The notes beneath the pieces are model-generated. The model was not told the origin of the DNA. It made no database searches and was given only the letters and a program-made list of their open reading frames with translations. The position numbers and the translations under genes were made by a program. From NCBI RefSeq assembly GCF_029227915.1, contig NC_079883.1, positions 22,754,001 to 22,818,000 on the forward strand: a DNA stretch of 64,000 nt, in the 5' to 3' direction. Numbering within the stretch: the first letter of the stretch is position 1; every line of letters starts with the position of its first letter. Below, in pieces: positions 36,750 through 47,256 of this stretch. This DNA comes from Hydractinia symbiolongicarpus (Eukaryota; Cnidaria; Hydrozoa; Anthoathecata; Hydractiniidae).

Positions 36750-37240
36750 GTTGCAGATCGCTTTTCTAGCGCACAAACAGACAAACGGAGTACGACAATT
36801 ATTAAAGAGACTATCCGATAGCCTGTGGATCCACGGGTTTGCCCGTCCTTTATATAACGAATATTTCGCGTTTCTGTAACACGCACATGGTTTTTCTCAC
36901 GCAAAAAAGACAAACGGAATACGGCTATCATTAAAGAGACTAGTCGGTGCCCGTGAAAAAATCCACGGGTTCGCTTGTCCTTTACATTTACTCGTCGCAA
37001 CAAAGTGGATAAAAATATATCGCTTTTGTTATTCGTGTTTCCGTAACATCATTTTCTAACTCAGCGGGGTGTCCGAGCAGGGACAGACAGACGGAATACG
37101 GCTATTATTAAAGAGACTCAGTTACCTGTTGCTCGGAGTCGCTCGTCATTTATATAACGCATTTCGTGTTTCCGTAACAGGAGGCGTCTTTCACGGACAC
37201 AGAAAAATACGGCTATTATTGAAGAGATTACTTGTGATCC
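36750..37240. repeat. Degenerate tandem repeat, about four units of 130-165 bp
   Basis: The phrase GACAAACGGAATACGGCTAT followed by [TC]ATTAAAGAGACT recurs at about 36781, 36907, 37089 and 37204. Three units continue with a CCGTG/CACGG hairpin or its decayed form and CGTCCTTTATATAACG. Units are joined by CGTGTTTCCGTAAC. The copies differ by many substitutions. The hairpin and CGACTAGT-like parts resemble the repeat at 10021-10131. Confidence 0.75.
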
Positions 37241-38628
37241 TAATCTACCCTCGTTCCTCATATTATATTTTGATTAAAAGAGAGAGTATTTAGCTAGCTA
37301 AAAAGCCGCAAATTCACTTTCGTAATGTGGCTACGGAGTGGGTTTGGCATAGCAATTTAAAAGTATGGGTAAAGGAAAAATATTCTTAGCGACAATTAAA
37401 GATTATCTAAATGAATAGACTCTACAGTGTGTTCAAAAGGTTTTTTTGTCTTATGTCTCGGAAGGCATCGGATCGCGTCACTTGAGCGATTTTTCCTGTT
37501 GATAGAACCGACAATATCGCTTCCGCTAAGAAATTCCCACTTATCCCACAGGTCCAATTGAGAGAACTTCTACTGGTTTAGTTTAGAAACACCGAGAAAT
37601 TCCGGTTAGCAAAAGTCCCACTTTTACAGTGTCTCACTTTATTCGAGTATATGTACCTCTTCCGTCATTTTTAAATAACTTTGTCATTATAAGAGCAATG
37701 TAAGTATTAAAACCATTTAATTTCGAATTTATTTATTAAACCGAATTAGCGATTCGTGATCTCTAAATTTAAGTTGCACAAAATCTTGTCCCCTATAAAG
37801 TATTATAAAACAATTTTCTCGTTATGCTGCCTTATTACTCCGTATTCTTTCCTCCAAGCTTATTACAAGGACTGGTTAAGTTTTTATATGCTATGAAGAC
37901 AAAGTGATCGTTAGTAGTGTTGGGAGGTGAAAGGTGGGAGATAAATGTCCAGACCGTATGTTGGCACATCTTGAAATTGTAAAGTAAATGTGAATGTAAT
38001 CGGCGGAAAGAATAAAAGATATAGAGTTTTTTTCCTAATTTTATGTTAGAAAAGCGCGCCATCTAGAAGGAATGGGTTCAAAAGTTTGTTAGCTAATATA
38101 CTAAGTAAAACCTTAGCATTTGTTCACCTTTTAATGTCGGCGTTGTGTTTCGCGTCAAATGACGCCACTGCAGTTTCGGAGCGAAATCAGTTCACTGTTT
38201 CAAGGTTGACGTGTTTTTTAAAGTGGATTGCTCCTATTAAAATCAGGCGAGGAATAAACTGGATTTCAAACTGGAATGGAATTAACTGGACTGAACAACA
38301 GACACGAATTCACTACGAACTTAGTTTCGGAACGAGCAGTAGTAACCTTTTCCCCAGAGCTTGTTTTTTAACTTTTAATATTGAGATGGCGTTTAGTATA
38401 TACACCCTCCCAATATCAAAAGGTGAAAAAAGAGCCCTGGGGACGAAGTTGGGACGCAGCACAAAAAAAGAATAACAATAAAAAAAATCGAGTCCATCGA
38501 GACAAAGTTTTCAGAACGCAACTTTCATTCTTGGTCATTTTTGTGGGCAACTTGTTCCCTACTGCACGACTTTGATGCTAGTGTATTTTTGGATGAAGAA
38601 AAAGTTTATAGGAATTAGAGTTAATACT
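37241..38628. other. Intergenic; one CCTCGT-family remnant
   Basis: No gene is supported. At 38350-38451, TCCCCAGAGCTTGTTTTTT faces AAAAAAGAGCCCTGGGGA, extended by CGAAGTTGGG, forming a further member of the CCTCGT fold-back family. The ORF at 38086-38475 runs through this repeat and is discounted. Any promoter of the gene at 38629 should lie near the right edge. Confidence 0.45.
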
Positions 38629-39123
38629 ATGATTAGTTTTCGCAATACATTTATTCTACTTTTATTCTACATCTGTCAATGCGAGGCACAAAACGTTTTA
38701 GCTTCTTTTACAGCTGAAGTAGGTGCTGGAAATTACAGTTATTATAAACTTGAGGAGGCTGGAGATGTTACTCTCATTTTATCTTCGATAGAAGGAGACG
38801 CTGATTTATATATATCAGAAGGTACAATTCATCCAGATTATATGAATTATGATCTATCTTCAGCAACCTGTGGGAATGATATTGTGACTATTCCAAGTAC
38901 TTTTAAAAGACCAACTGGAATTGGTGTTTATGGACACGTACATTCACCTATCTCAAAATACAAGTTAGTTGCCGTCCTTAACTACACGACAGCAAGTGAC
39001 ACTTTCAAAGGAACTATAGATGTTGAGTACCTGAATGAAGATGGATCAGGAAGCTTTTTTTCAAGTTTTTTATGGGAAGTGCTAGAAACCTTACTTAAAA
39101 TTTTGATTGAGATAATTTTGTAA
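38629..39123 (+). CDS. UPF0669 family secreted protein (C6orf120 homolog)
   Basis: This is a single exon of 164 residues. I choose ATG 38629 because it starts a clear signal peptide (ISFRNTFILLLFYICQCEA); the frame stays open upstream with earlier Mets at 38575 and 38593. The mature part shows all the family hallmarks: GAGNYSYYKL, EGDADLYIS, a His-Pro in the next loop, SATCG, and RPTGIGVYGH. A hydrophobic C-terminal helix (FLWEVLETLLKILIEIIL) is also typical of vertebrate C6orf120, a secreted glycoprotein of about 190 residues of poorly known function linked to apoptosis. N-glycosylation sites include NYS and NYT. AATAAA at 39122-39127 overlaps the stop codon. The coding sequence looks intact and the prediction of secretion is strong. 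Confidence 0.92.
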   Translation: MISFRNTFILLLFYICQCEAQNVLASFTAEVGAGNYSYYKLEEAGDVTLILSSIEGDADLYISEGTIHPDYMNYDLSSATCGNDIVTIPSTFKRPTGIGVYGHVHSPISKYKLVAVLNYTTASDTFKGTIDVEYLNEDGSGSFFSSFLWEVLETLLKILIEIIL

Positions 39124-39906
39124 TAAAGCCTGCTAGTTGAAAAAACTTAAATTGTTTGTTACATGTGGTGTCAGCCTTTCTAATTCGATTTTTTTAACAT
39201 TGGCAAAAAATTGCCAACGTGAAATACCATTTGGCTAGGAGAGAAAACAAAAGCAAGGCTGTTGTAGGTTTAAGTTACATATAATAGAAAAATCATGTCT
39301 GCAAAAAGTTACTAACATGAATCAGGAATATTTGTGAACATGTCATTATTGGCTTCAGTGATTGCTGAGTGCCAACCTAAATTAAAAAGTTTGGGTGTAT
39401 ATTTAGGTTGTTACGTCTGACATCATGTGTATTTATATATCAACAGGTAAATGTTCTTGAGAATTCAGACAAAATGTTGTAATTTCAGTAATGCGGATTA
39501 AGACTGGTATATACAAGAATAGGCCTTTGAAGAGTTTCATGTCCAGGCATTATATGTTTTGGAGGAAATAAGAAATTGGACTGTTTAAATTAATCAACAG
39601 TAGTTAATTATTTCTTTCCCATTTGTATTCTATCTGTCTGTTAAAAATGGTTGCACTGATTTATTTCAGACCTTGTAAAAGTAATTTCATTATTTATTTC
39701 ATGCTTGAAATGAAATAAATAAATCCATGGATTCCTGAGGATTTTCTTATATAAATGTATCAACCATATTCAGAAACAGATGTAGATAAACTTTAATGAC
39801 GAATGTTGTCTTGATTTTGTTTTTAAAATGTCAACATGAAAAGCTGTGTTACCTACAGCCTTTTTAATTCACATTGGCAATTGCAAATAGTAATAATAAT
39901 AGTTTA

Positions 39907-40116
39907 ATTTATTTGCTTCAAGGGATTAAGAAAATGGTTCCAATTAGCAAATGTTCCATTTATCCAGGGTTCCACGTTCCAAAGAAATTAAGATGGTTTG
40001 ATAAGAAATCTAAGGGACCAGGAAAAAGTGTTCAACTTAATGAAACTTATATGGGGTTCAACATATCGAGCAGGAACTGTATATACATTTTTAGGTGCTA
40101 TACACTGACTGTGTGA
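39907..40116 (+). CDS. Weak candidate exon or small ORF
   Basis: An open frame reads KKMVPISKCSIYPGFHVPKK, then LRWFDKKSKGPGKSVQLN and YMGFNISSRN, to TGA at 40116. Its basic, Pro/Gly-containing sequence is less A/T-biased than a chance ORF here, and a TGCTTCAAG acceptor-like string precedes it. It lies downstream of the UPF0669 gene on the same strand. I do not recognise a family; it may be only an ORF in a 3' region. Confidence 0.15.
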   Translation: MYLLQGIKKMVPISKCSIYPGFHVPKKLRWFDKKSKGPGKSVQLNETYMGFNISSRNCIYIFRCYTLTV

Positions 40117-41964
40117 AGGAGCATATAAAGTATATATTTTTTCTCAAAAATTTAACTGTTAATAAAGATTAAAGCATGTTTTTGCATATTCAAAATTTTT
40201 TTTTAACATATTGAACCTGCTAAAATAAATTTTGGAATCCACAATTTTTTACATGTGTTTCAATAGAACTGTTTTTTGTTTTGTTAACAGTGAGAAATTT
40301 TTAGTATTCACCAGAGTGGAACGTTGCAAATTATTTTGTTTCAAATGTATATTCTCTGTTTTATTATGCATTTGGTAAATTGTTTTTGTGTTTTCCCTCT
40401 AATATATCTTGTTTATTATTTTTAATTTAACTTTGTATATATATACAAGATCCAACTTGGATCAGTTAGTTTTGTTTGAAACCCTACAAGAGCGATGAAT
40501 AATTGTACACATGTATTTTAATAAGTCAATAAACAATTGTTTTTTTCGGACAAATAGATTGCATGTTGTGAACAACCAGCAGTACACTTTTTTTCTTATC
40601 CACAACTCTGCAAAAAGTTTCCTTAACTTACCTAAGGGAATTAATTTTTGCGAGAACTAATTTACGCGAAATAAGCAAGTATCGATTTTTTGCGAGATTT
40701 AAATTTTGCTAATTTCGCGAAAAAAGAATTTCACGACACTCTTATCATTTTATACGGTTTTCTGAGGCTTTTTATGTATTAAACATAAAATAAAGACAAA
40801 GTTCTGAGTAAATTAGAAAAAAAAAGGAAAAAAATCAGTACAAACGAACTACACGATTACTAGCGAGACTATAACAAAAGTGCTCTTGAAAATAACATCA
40901 GCTATTTAAACAGCACTATAGTGTGCTTTAAGATATTTTTGAGAGACGAGTTCACTTTTGACAACCTGAGAAATTATGCTAAGCAACCAGTTACATATCC
41001 CTCTACCTTAAGCAACCTAAGACCTAACCTCCCCTCCCCTTCAATAAAGTAAAATTGTTTATGAAAAAACGTGTACTTTGTTATCATTGTTTATTAATGT
41101 TGGCAGTAATAATTGTAAGTTTTTATTTGTTGAAAATTAAGTTTGTTGATAGAAATTTTTGAAACAATACTTCGTTTTAATATTTTTTAAATTCAAGTAA
41201 TGCTTCCAACAGGCGCTTCCTTTTATTAGGTTCTAAACACAAGCTCTGAGGACGATTTTGATGGTGATATAGATATTATGAATATGAAAAATAAGTTTAT
41301 TAAATCTGTTAAATTCTTTTGAACGTCCCTCTAAAAACGCCTCTTTTTTTAAATTTTAAGCAGTGAATATAAATGAAGTTTTCAATAAAACTTCACGCGC
41401 GCCACATGGACTTGATTAAACGCGCCCGCCAGAATAGACGCCATTCCAATCAGTTAAGAGAATACGTAAAATTATCAACCTGTTTATTTTTATTCGTAAT
41501 AATTTCCCTTTCTCAGTGTCTGCTAAATATTACAGTAAATAATTTTAAGATTTGTCAATCTAAATAAGTCTATTTGACTGCAGGTGTCCGCAGTTTCTTT
41601 GACAAGTAATAGTTTTTGTTGTGCATGTGATATGGTACTGAATTTTTGTGGCCTTGCCTCACTTTTAGTGGATAAAAATTATTGGCTGTATATATGAGAG
41701 GCGGGATGGGACGTTTGCCGGAATCCCACCCTCACCAATAATTATATTAAAAATCACTTTGTTTGTGTTTTTATGGAAAATGTTCTTTCAGGTTATTTTC
41801 GTTCCGTCCTGACTATGCAGGATCCCCCGCAGGCTTTTTTTCCAAATGAAAACACCGCCCTGAGGAGAATGACTTTCTGCCTATTTTAATTAAAAGGAAA
41901 AAAACAAATCTTGACAAACTTCTTGTCACTCCTCTTATATAAGCTTCCTCAACGTTGCCCCCAT

Positions 41965-42002
41965 GACTTGTTAGGCTTTTTATATTAAAAGCCTAACAAG
42001 TC
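41965..42002. repeat. Perfect hairpin with 16-bp arms
   Basis: GACTTGTTAGGCTTTT and AAAAGCCTAACAAGTC flank a six-base TATATT loop. It is followed by CCTCAGGAGGACGAGGTT, the end motif of the CCTCGT fold-back family, so it is probably part of such an element. Confidence 0.9.
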
Positions 42003-42131
42003 CTCAGGAGGACGAGGTTAAAACAGCTCCCTAATCTCGATAGCGGGTGAGGTCCTTGTAAGAGTGTTGTCTGATACTGCATTGTATTTAGATTTATTCT
42101 TTCTACATAAAAATGTTTATCATTATCAACT

Positions 42132-42217
42132 CACCCTCGTGCCCAGGGTTTTTTGCTTTTTTGATGTCGTTTTCTCTTATATCTAAAAAGATAAAAAAAA
42201 AACCATGGACGAGGGTG
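42132..42217. mobile_element. Fold-back MITE of the CCTCGT family (copy 2)
   Basis: CACCCTCGTGCCCAGGGTTT at the left faces AAACCATGGACGAGGGTG at the right across 86 bp, with few mismatches. Centrally ATATCTAAAAAGATA forms its own small hairpin. It has no coding content. Confidence 0.75.
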
Positions 42218-43130
42218 ATTGTCAGCCTAAACATAAAAAAAGGTTGGCATTCTCAAGAAGTCTTTTATTCATCTAAGAAAACGTCTTTTACAGAGTTTAT
42301 AATGTTTTGAATGAATTCATTATTCCTTCACAAACGCAAAAAAATTTTTTAATCTTGTCGGGATCATTTTTCAAGTATTTAATGCCGTCAGATGTCTAAT
42401 TAAAAACGTCTTGTCTAGATAGCGATAAAAGCTCGTGTACTGAATTAGGTGCGGACTGGATGATTACGCCAAGACATTAATTCAAACTGAATGTGCACTT
42501 AATTTATATGTGTATATTTTCTATGCCTCGCATCATGCGATTGATTCATTCTTTTGTGGTCCAGGCCCGGCGGAGTAATTTGGAAAGTTGAGGTAAAAGG
42601 TAGGCTAAATTATCCCGTATTAAAGGAGGCCTGACCATGGTTGGGGCCGACGGGCTACAAAAATTTTTAAACTTTCGTCCCCCTAGATTGGCTAAAACAT
42701 ACTTCAAATTCCGAAATATTGCGCTGGAAAGCCTTCACAAAATGCAGGAGATTATATATAGAAATATAGAAACGCCATATTTTATGTAAGATATATTTTC
42801 AAAATAGGCAATATTAACATCGAAGCAAAATAAAGATCATGCAGAGAAAGGCTATAGTAAAATGACAACTACCAATCCTCCTTTGTAAATTTTCCGAATA
42901 CTCGCTTTCTGTTGTCGTGCAATTGATCAAATGCGATGGCAATTTTGATCAGGTCTTGTTTGTCAGTCCTATCTTTTTGGAAAATGAGAATCGAGATAGA
43001 GTTGAAACGAGCTGGAAGCATTGTTGATGTCGTACAGAGCATATGTATGTATTGATCAATTAATAATTGATTAAAACACATAATGACCTTATAAAAAAAA
43101 CATCACTTCTTAGCAAAAAAGTGAGGGGAG

Positions 43131-43180
43131 AGGGGGGGCTTACCCCCCCCCCCTCACCCCCTGGCTGCGCTGGGTCTTGT
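43131..43180. other. Poly-G/poly-C patch
   Basis: GAGGGGGGGCTTACCCCCCC and the following C-rich bases form a hairpin-capable G/C island in otherwise A/T-rich DNA, about 90 bp before the broken ORF at 43267. Confidence 0.8.
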
Positions 43181-43266
43181 GGTGTTAAAAAAGCTTGTTC
43201 TTTTAGACAAGTTTTTTTTTTCCTTTATTTGATGACAAGAGAAAACATTAATCTTTAAAGTAAACA

Positions 43267-44134
43267 TGAACATTACAAAGTATTTCAGCAAGTCCACAAG
43301 TGATAAATTGGATAGCCGCGGTCTTAACATCGCAATTTCTGGCTCGCCTTTATCCTCGACATTGTCAACAATATTTGAGAAAACGAAAAAAAGGAAAAAG
43401 GAGGTTTTGCATGAAAGAGTAAAAAAGAAGGTTGTTGGGGGGGTTATACCCAGAGGTACGGTAGCCATGAAGCAAGAAAATGGTGTCCGATGAAATTGTT
43501 ACAGAAATAAAAGTAATTCTCTATAACCTTCGCGCGAGTGGTCAGGGAAGACTTAAATCTTTAGATTGGATAAAGAGGCGTGGGAAAATAGCAAAGAGGA
43601 AAATAAACCCTGCTACTAACGAAGAACTTGCGTTCTTGGAAAGGAAAAATTGCTGATTCCATATTCAAAAAACACACTAACAACTCAAATAACATTAACA
43701 TCTTTGTTCGATTAATAAATTGAACGAAGCTAATATTATCTCTTATCTCAAAAACCCGAATTTTTTGAATTCAGCAGACACCGCAAAAGCTTTATTATTA
43801 TTTGTTTATAAAACAAGAGCACACAAGATTGGTATGCGGAGGTAGTTCTGCAGCAGTTAAACAGAGGCGTTTTGTCACATGGCGTTAAAGTAGATGCCTG
43901 GCTGAGTAAATTAAAAAGCCTCTTCCTGCAAGATTGATTATTGACATATGTATCAGTATCTCAAGAGTTCTAAAGCTTTCATTCTCGCTGGTGTTAGAAA
44001 ACCAAACATTTGTGAGAGCAATTTCTGAAGCTACAATGGTAGCCAATCTTTACGAAAATCTTCTTCAGGATATCGAGGAACTCATTATTATACTAATTAA
44101 AAGGACTGTTGTTTGTAAAATTCCTTTACTTTGA
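43267..44134 (+). pseudogene. Broken coding relic of unknown family
   Basis: The plus strand opens with MNITKYFSKSTSDKLDSR at about 43266 and runs 75 codons through a strongly basic stretch (KKRKKEVLHERVKKKVV). It stops at 43493, but ATG 43480 in the next frame continues with SDEIVTEIKVILYNLRASG, LKSLDWIKRRGKIAKRK and NEELAFLERKN to TGA. Later islands in other frames read KLNEANIISYLKNPNF, NSADTAKALLLFVYK and VRAISEATMVANLYENLL. The residue composition is coding-like and the frame changes suggest decay. The charged N-terminus could suit a nuclear or transposon protein. No family was recognised. Confidence 0.4.
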
Positions 44135-44348
44135 TATTCTTTTTGTAAGAATAGGTTAGAGGCCACGAAAATGCTTGTCCTTATGTTGTGTCCTTTTCGC
44201 TAATGTTACACCGGGCCTTTTTAAGCCCGCCATTTTTACGTCGTTCCTACTTAGGTTACCTGGCGAAAAACTTACGCCACTTAGGGCCTGCGTAAAAGTA
44301 ATATCAAAAAATTGTAGGTGTTTTTGTTACATTTTTGTCGCTAATAGT

Positions 44349-45032
44349 AATTACAGTATTTTCTTCAATTAACGGACACTCTAAAAGGCGGACACCTCTG
44401 ATTAGCAGGCACTTTGGTCTTACACCAGCCGTTTTCTAGTCAAAGTCTCATAAAAAACCTTCTAAAAAAGCAGACAATTAGCGAACACTCTAATTAGTGG
44501 ACAATATTTTTTGCACCAAAGAGCAAATATGGCTTTTTTTCCCTCCAATTTGCGACAGTCCCAAGAAAATCCAAAGCAAGCAAAGAAAAATGAATAGTTT
44601 TTCTAACATTTAATTCAAACATTTTTCAACTTTTGTATCCAGCTTGCCTTTAATCTCGTCAATTTTTTTTATCAACATCTTGATCAGCTTGTCATGGCCA
44701 AGGAACTTACTGCAGATTCTGACTCTGAAATCACTGCTAAGAATACATTGATTTGGACGTCGAAACATGTACTTCAGTACGTGTAATTAATTCAGATGAA
44801 GTAGATTGGAAAGTACGCTCCCTAGAAAAATGTGTAGATGAATATATTCGAAAAGACATTGGAAATATAGAAGAGATTTTATCTGATGACGATGACAAAG
44901 ATAGTGATAATTTTGTGATTAAAAAAAGAAGTTTCTATTGCCACAACGCTACAATGCTTGACGAGCTTATAGAACGAAACGATCTCAATTAAGGAGAGAC
45001 TAGAGTTCGTCAAGAAAACAACAATTAATTAA
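44349..45032 (+). mobile_element. Remnant of a pogo/Tigger-like DNA transposon
   Basis: The left end appears to be TACAGTATTTTCTTCAATTA followed by ACGGACACTCT. Motifs of the type GCGGACAC, GCGAACACTCT and TAGTGGACA recur through 44380-44510. Ends with 'TTAACGGACAC' repeats are typical of pogo/Tigger-type elements. At 44753-44992 an open frame carries EVDWKVRSLEKCVDEYIRKD, IEEILSDDDDKDSDN and a terminal MLDELIERNDLN. This matches the general pattern of the acidic C-terminal tail of Tigger/Jerky-like transposases. The catalytic DDE part is absent. The right end is cut off by, or lies beyond, the hAT-like element at 45033. Confidence 0.5.
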
Positions 45033-45274
45033 CAGGGGCGGATCTAGGGTTAGGCAGCCTAGGCAATTGCCTAAGCCTAGTTTTGTGAACTAGAAAAAAA
45101 TTCTCTATAGATAGATTAATCTATAAATAGATAAAATAATCTATAAAAAAAACTAAATTATTTTTATCAATTTATTTTTGGCATCCGCCGATTTCGACTA
45201 TGACGATGCGCGGCGTGCGTGTTTTATTTTACTCAAATAAGCAAACCCGGGGCGATCTTAGGCAAAATGTCTAT

Positions 45275-45460
45275 TCGCCTAAAACGTCCGCGGGTTTTAA
45301 AGTTCCGAATGAATGAAAATCACAGATGGAAGAAAAAACGCCTAAAACGTCCGCGGGTTTTCAAGTTCCAATGAATGAAATTCTGGAATGTGAAGAAAAA
45401 ACGCCTAAAACGTCCGTGGGTTTTAAAGTTTAAACGCCTAAAACGACCACGGGTACGGTT
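45275..45460 (+). repeat. Four spaced copies of CCTAAAACG[T/A]CC[G/A]
   Basis: CGCCTAAAACGTCCGCGGG occurs at about 45276 and 45340. CGCCTAAAACGTCCGTGGG follows at 45402 and CGCCTAAAACGACCACGGG at 45436. Most are followed by TTTTAAAGTT or TTTTCAAGTT. The same set is present inverted at 80-250. Repeated subterminal motifs of this kind in hAT and related elements are usually transposase-binding sites; this role is inferred. Confidence 0.75.
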
Positions 45461-46705
45461 ACATGGAGTGGATGTTTCTTTTCAACATGGTTTACCTGGA
45501 TCAGGTCCAATTGCAGGGAGCACTTCAAATGTCTAGAATATTAAAGCAATTGTATGCCACCTAAGTTAAATAAAGAAGTTTTGAATTTGGAAACCTTTTC
45601 AGATATTGAAAGGATTGGAAATGCTGGAGAGAAGTATTTTGGCCACGTGTGCCGTGTTGTTGTCTCAAACCAAACCTTTATCTTCCTCTGCAAGAGACAA
45701 TAAATTCAGTAATACTTGAAATATTTTAGTTTTAGCTGCTCCTGAATTTTAGGCACTTTTGTGTCAAGAACTATTCTTAAAAGTGGTAAACCACCAGATG
45801 TTCTTACAAAACATGTAATTTAAATCTTTTTCTTATCAAAACAAAAGGTTTTAACTTGGCCTTGATCAAATGCATTGTTTATAAACATAAAAGCCCAATG
45901 CCAAACGAGATAGCTAACGGAGGCAATTTATGTAAACACTGTCTTGGCGGTCGAAAGATGTTTTGATGTGTATGTTAAATTCGGTATAGAGTATTACTAG
46001 CTACCTGTATGTGTATTAGTTGGAATTTTGTTAGTTTTTTTTCTTTAACGTCTTAAGGGTCACTGGCTTCGTGTAGGCTTCGTGTAGCCGTTTATGCAAC
46101 TGTGTATCTTTGTTTCTGTTTGGGAGAGAATACATTCTTGTAAGATAACTAAGGGACAGCTCTTTCATGAACGCAAAAGTCCAAGCTAAATGTTAATAGA
46201 TCTGCAGATCCCCTTTCCCTCCCCTAAACATCAAATCAGAAAAGGTAATCTTTGAATGTTGTCAGTCCTTGAAACCATAAGCACTCATCCATGTGTCCCT
46301 GCTAAGCAGGTAGACACTAAAAGTTATTAATTCTTTCTGTTCTCTAAGAAATCGATGTATACAGTATGAGATATAATTAAACGTCAAAGGATTCTACCTC
46401 GTCCCACCGCCAAATTTATACGCTTAGCATATACTTTTTTATTGTGATTGTCCCTAAGAACTTTGACTTTGTGGGAACTTTTAAACAGTGCATTTTATAT
46501 GCAACATCCCACTGCTCATTTTAAAACTTTTAAGAACACGAGAAGATCTCTTTGACTTTCCCATGTTACTTTTAATTGTAATAATATTGCTAAAAACAAA
46601 AGAATGAAGCAATACCTAATCTAAGAATAGTCCAAGTTTGTTTTATAATATTTCTTATTCTCATCTTGCTGAGCAATACATTGATATAATTTTGTTTTAG
46701 GATAA

Positions 46706-47256
46706 GATATTTTGATGTCACCCTGGTACCTAAGATGAATATTCTTCTGACAATGAAAATCACCATCAATTAAAAGAACACAGATTTGTTAATCCTTATA
46801 ATATTGGAAAACTGTAAACAATGGATATATATCTGGTATAATCCACAAAGTTGTGTTTCATAAGAGGAACTAAGAAGGTGAAAAAAATCAATCAAAATAA
46901 CTTGTATTTTGATGTCACCCTGGTACCTATGATGAATATTCAAGTAAATAACACAGAAGATTTGTTCTGAATCCTTATAATATTGGAAAACTGTAAACAA
47001 TGGATATATATCTGGTATAATCCACAAAGTTGTGTTTCATAAGAGGAACTAAGAAGGTGAAAAAAATCAATCAAAATAACTTGTATTTTGATGTCACCCT
47101 GGTACCTATGATGAATATTCAAGTAAATAACACAGAAGATTTGTTCTGAATCCTTATAATATTGGAAAACTGTAAACAATGGATATATATCTGGTATAAT
47201 CCACAAAGTTGGTGAAAAAAATCAATCAAAATAACTTGTGAATATTCAAGTAAATC
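46706..47256. repeat. 179-bp tandem repeat, about three copies
   Basis: GGAAAACTGTAAACAATGG recurs at 46806, 46985 and 47164, exactly 179 bp apart. The first unit has a diverged left part, the second is complete, and the third lacks about 30 bases before a truncated fourth fragment near 47240. Copies are otherwise almost identical. The minus-strand ORFs of 85-88 codons across it are translations of the repeat and are discounted. Confidence 0.93.

Larger units (their letters stand above)
39124..43266. other. Intergenic, 3' side of the UPF0669 gene; small repeats
   Basis: AATAAA also occurs at about 39714 and could serve a longer 3' UTR. At 40630-40740, motifs such as TTTTTGCGAGA, ACGCGAAAT and TTTCGCGAAA recur in both orientations, resembling a decayed fold-back element; the GCGC-rich patch at 4146-4207 has similar motifs. 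The hairpins at 41965 and 42132 are listed separately. No gene is supported except the weak exon at 39907. Confidence 0.4.

Noticed and set aside
38086-38475. 129-codon plus-strand ORF upstream of the UPF0669 gene
   Set aside because: Its 3' half is a CCTCGT-family fold-back repeat and the remainder has no recognisable motif or signal.
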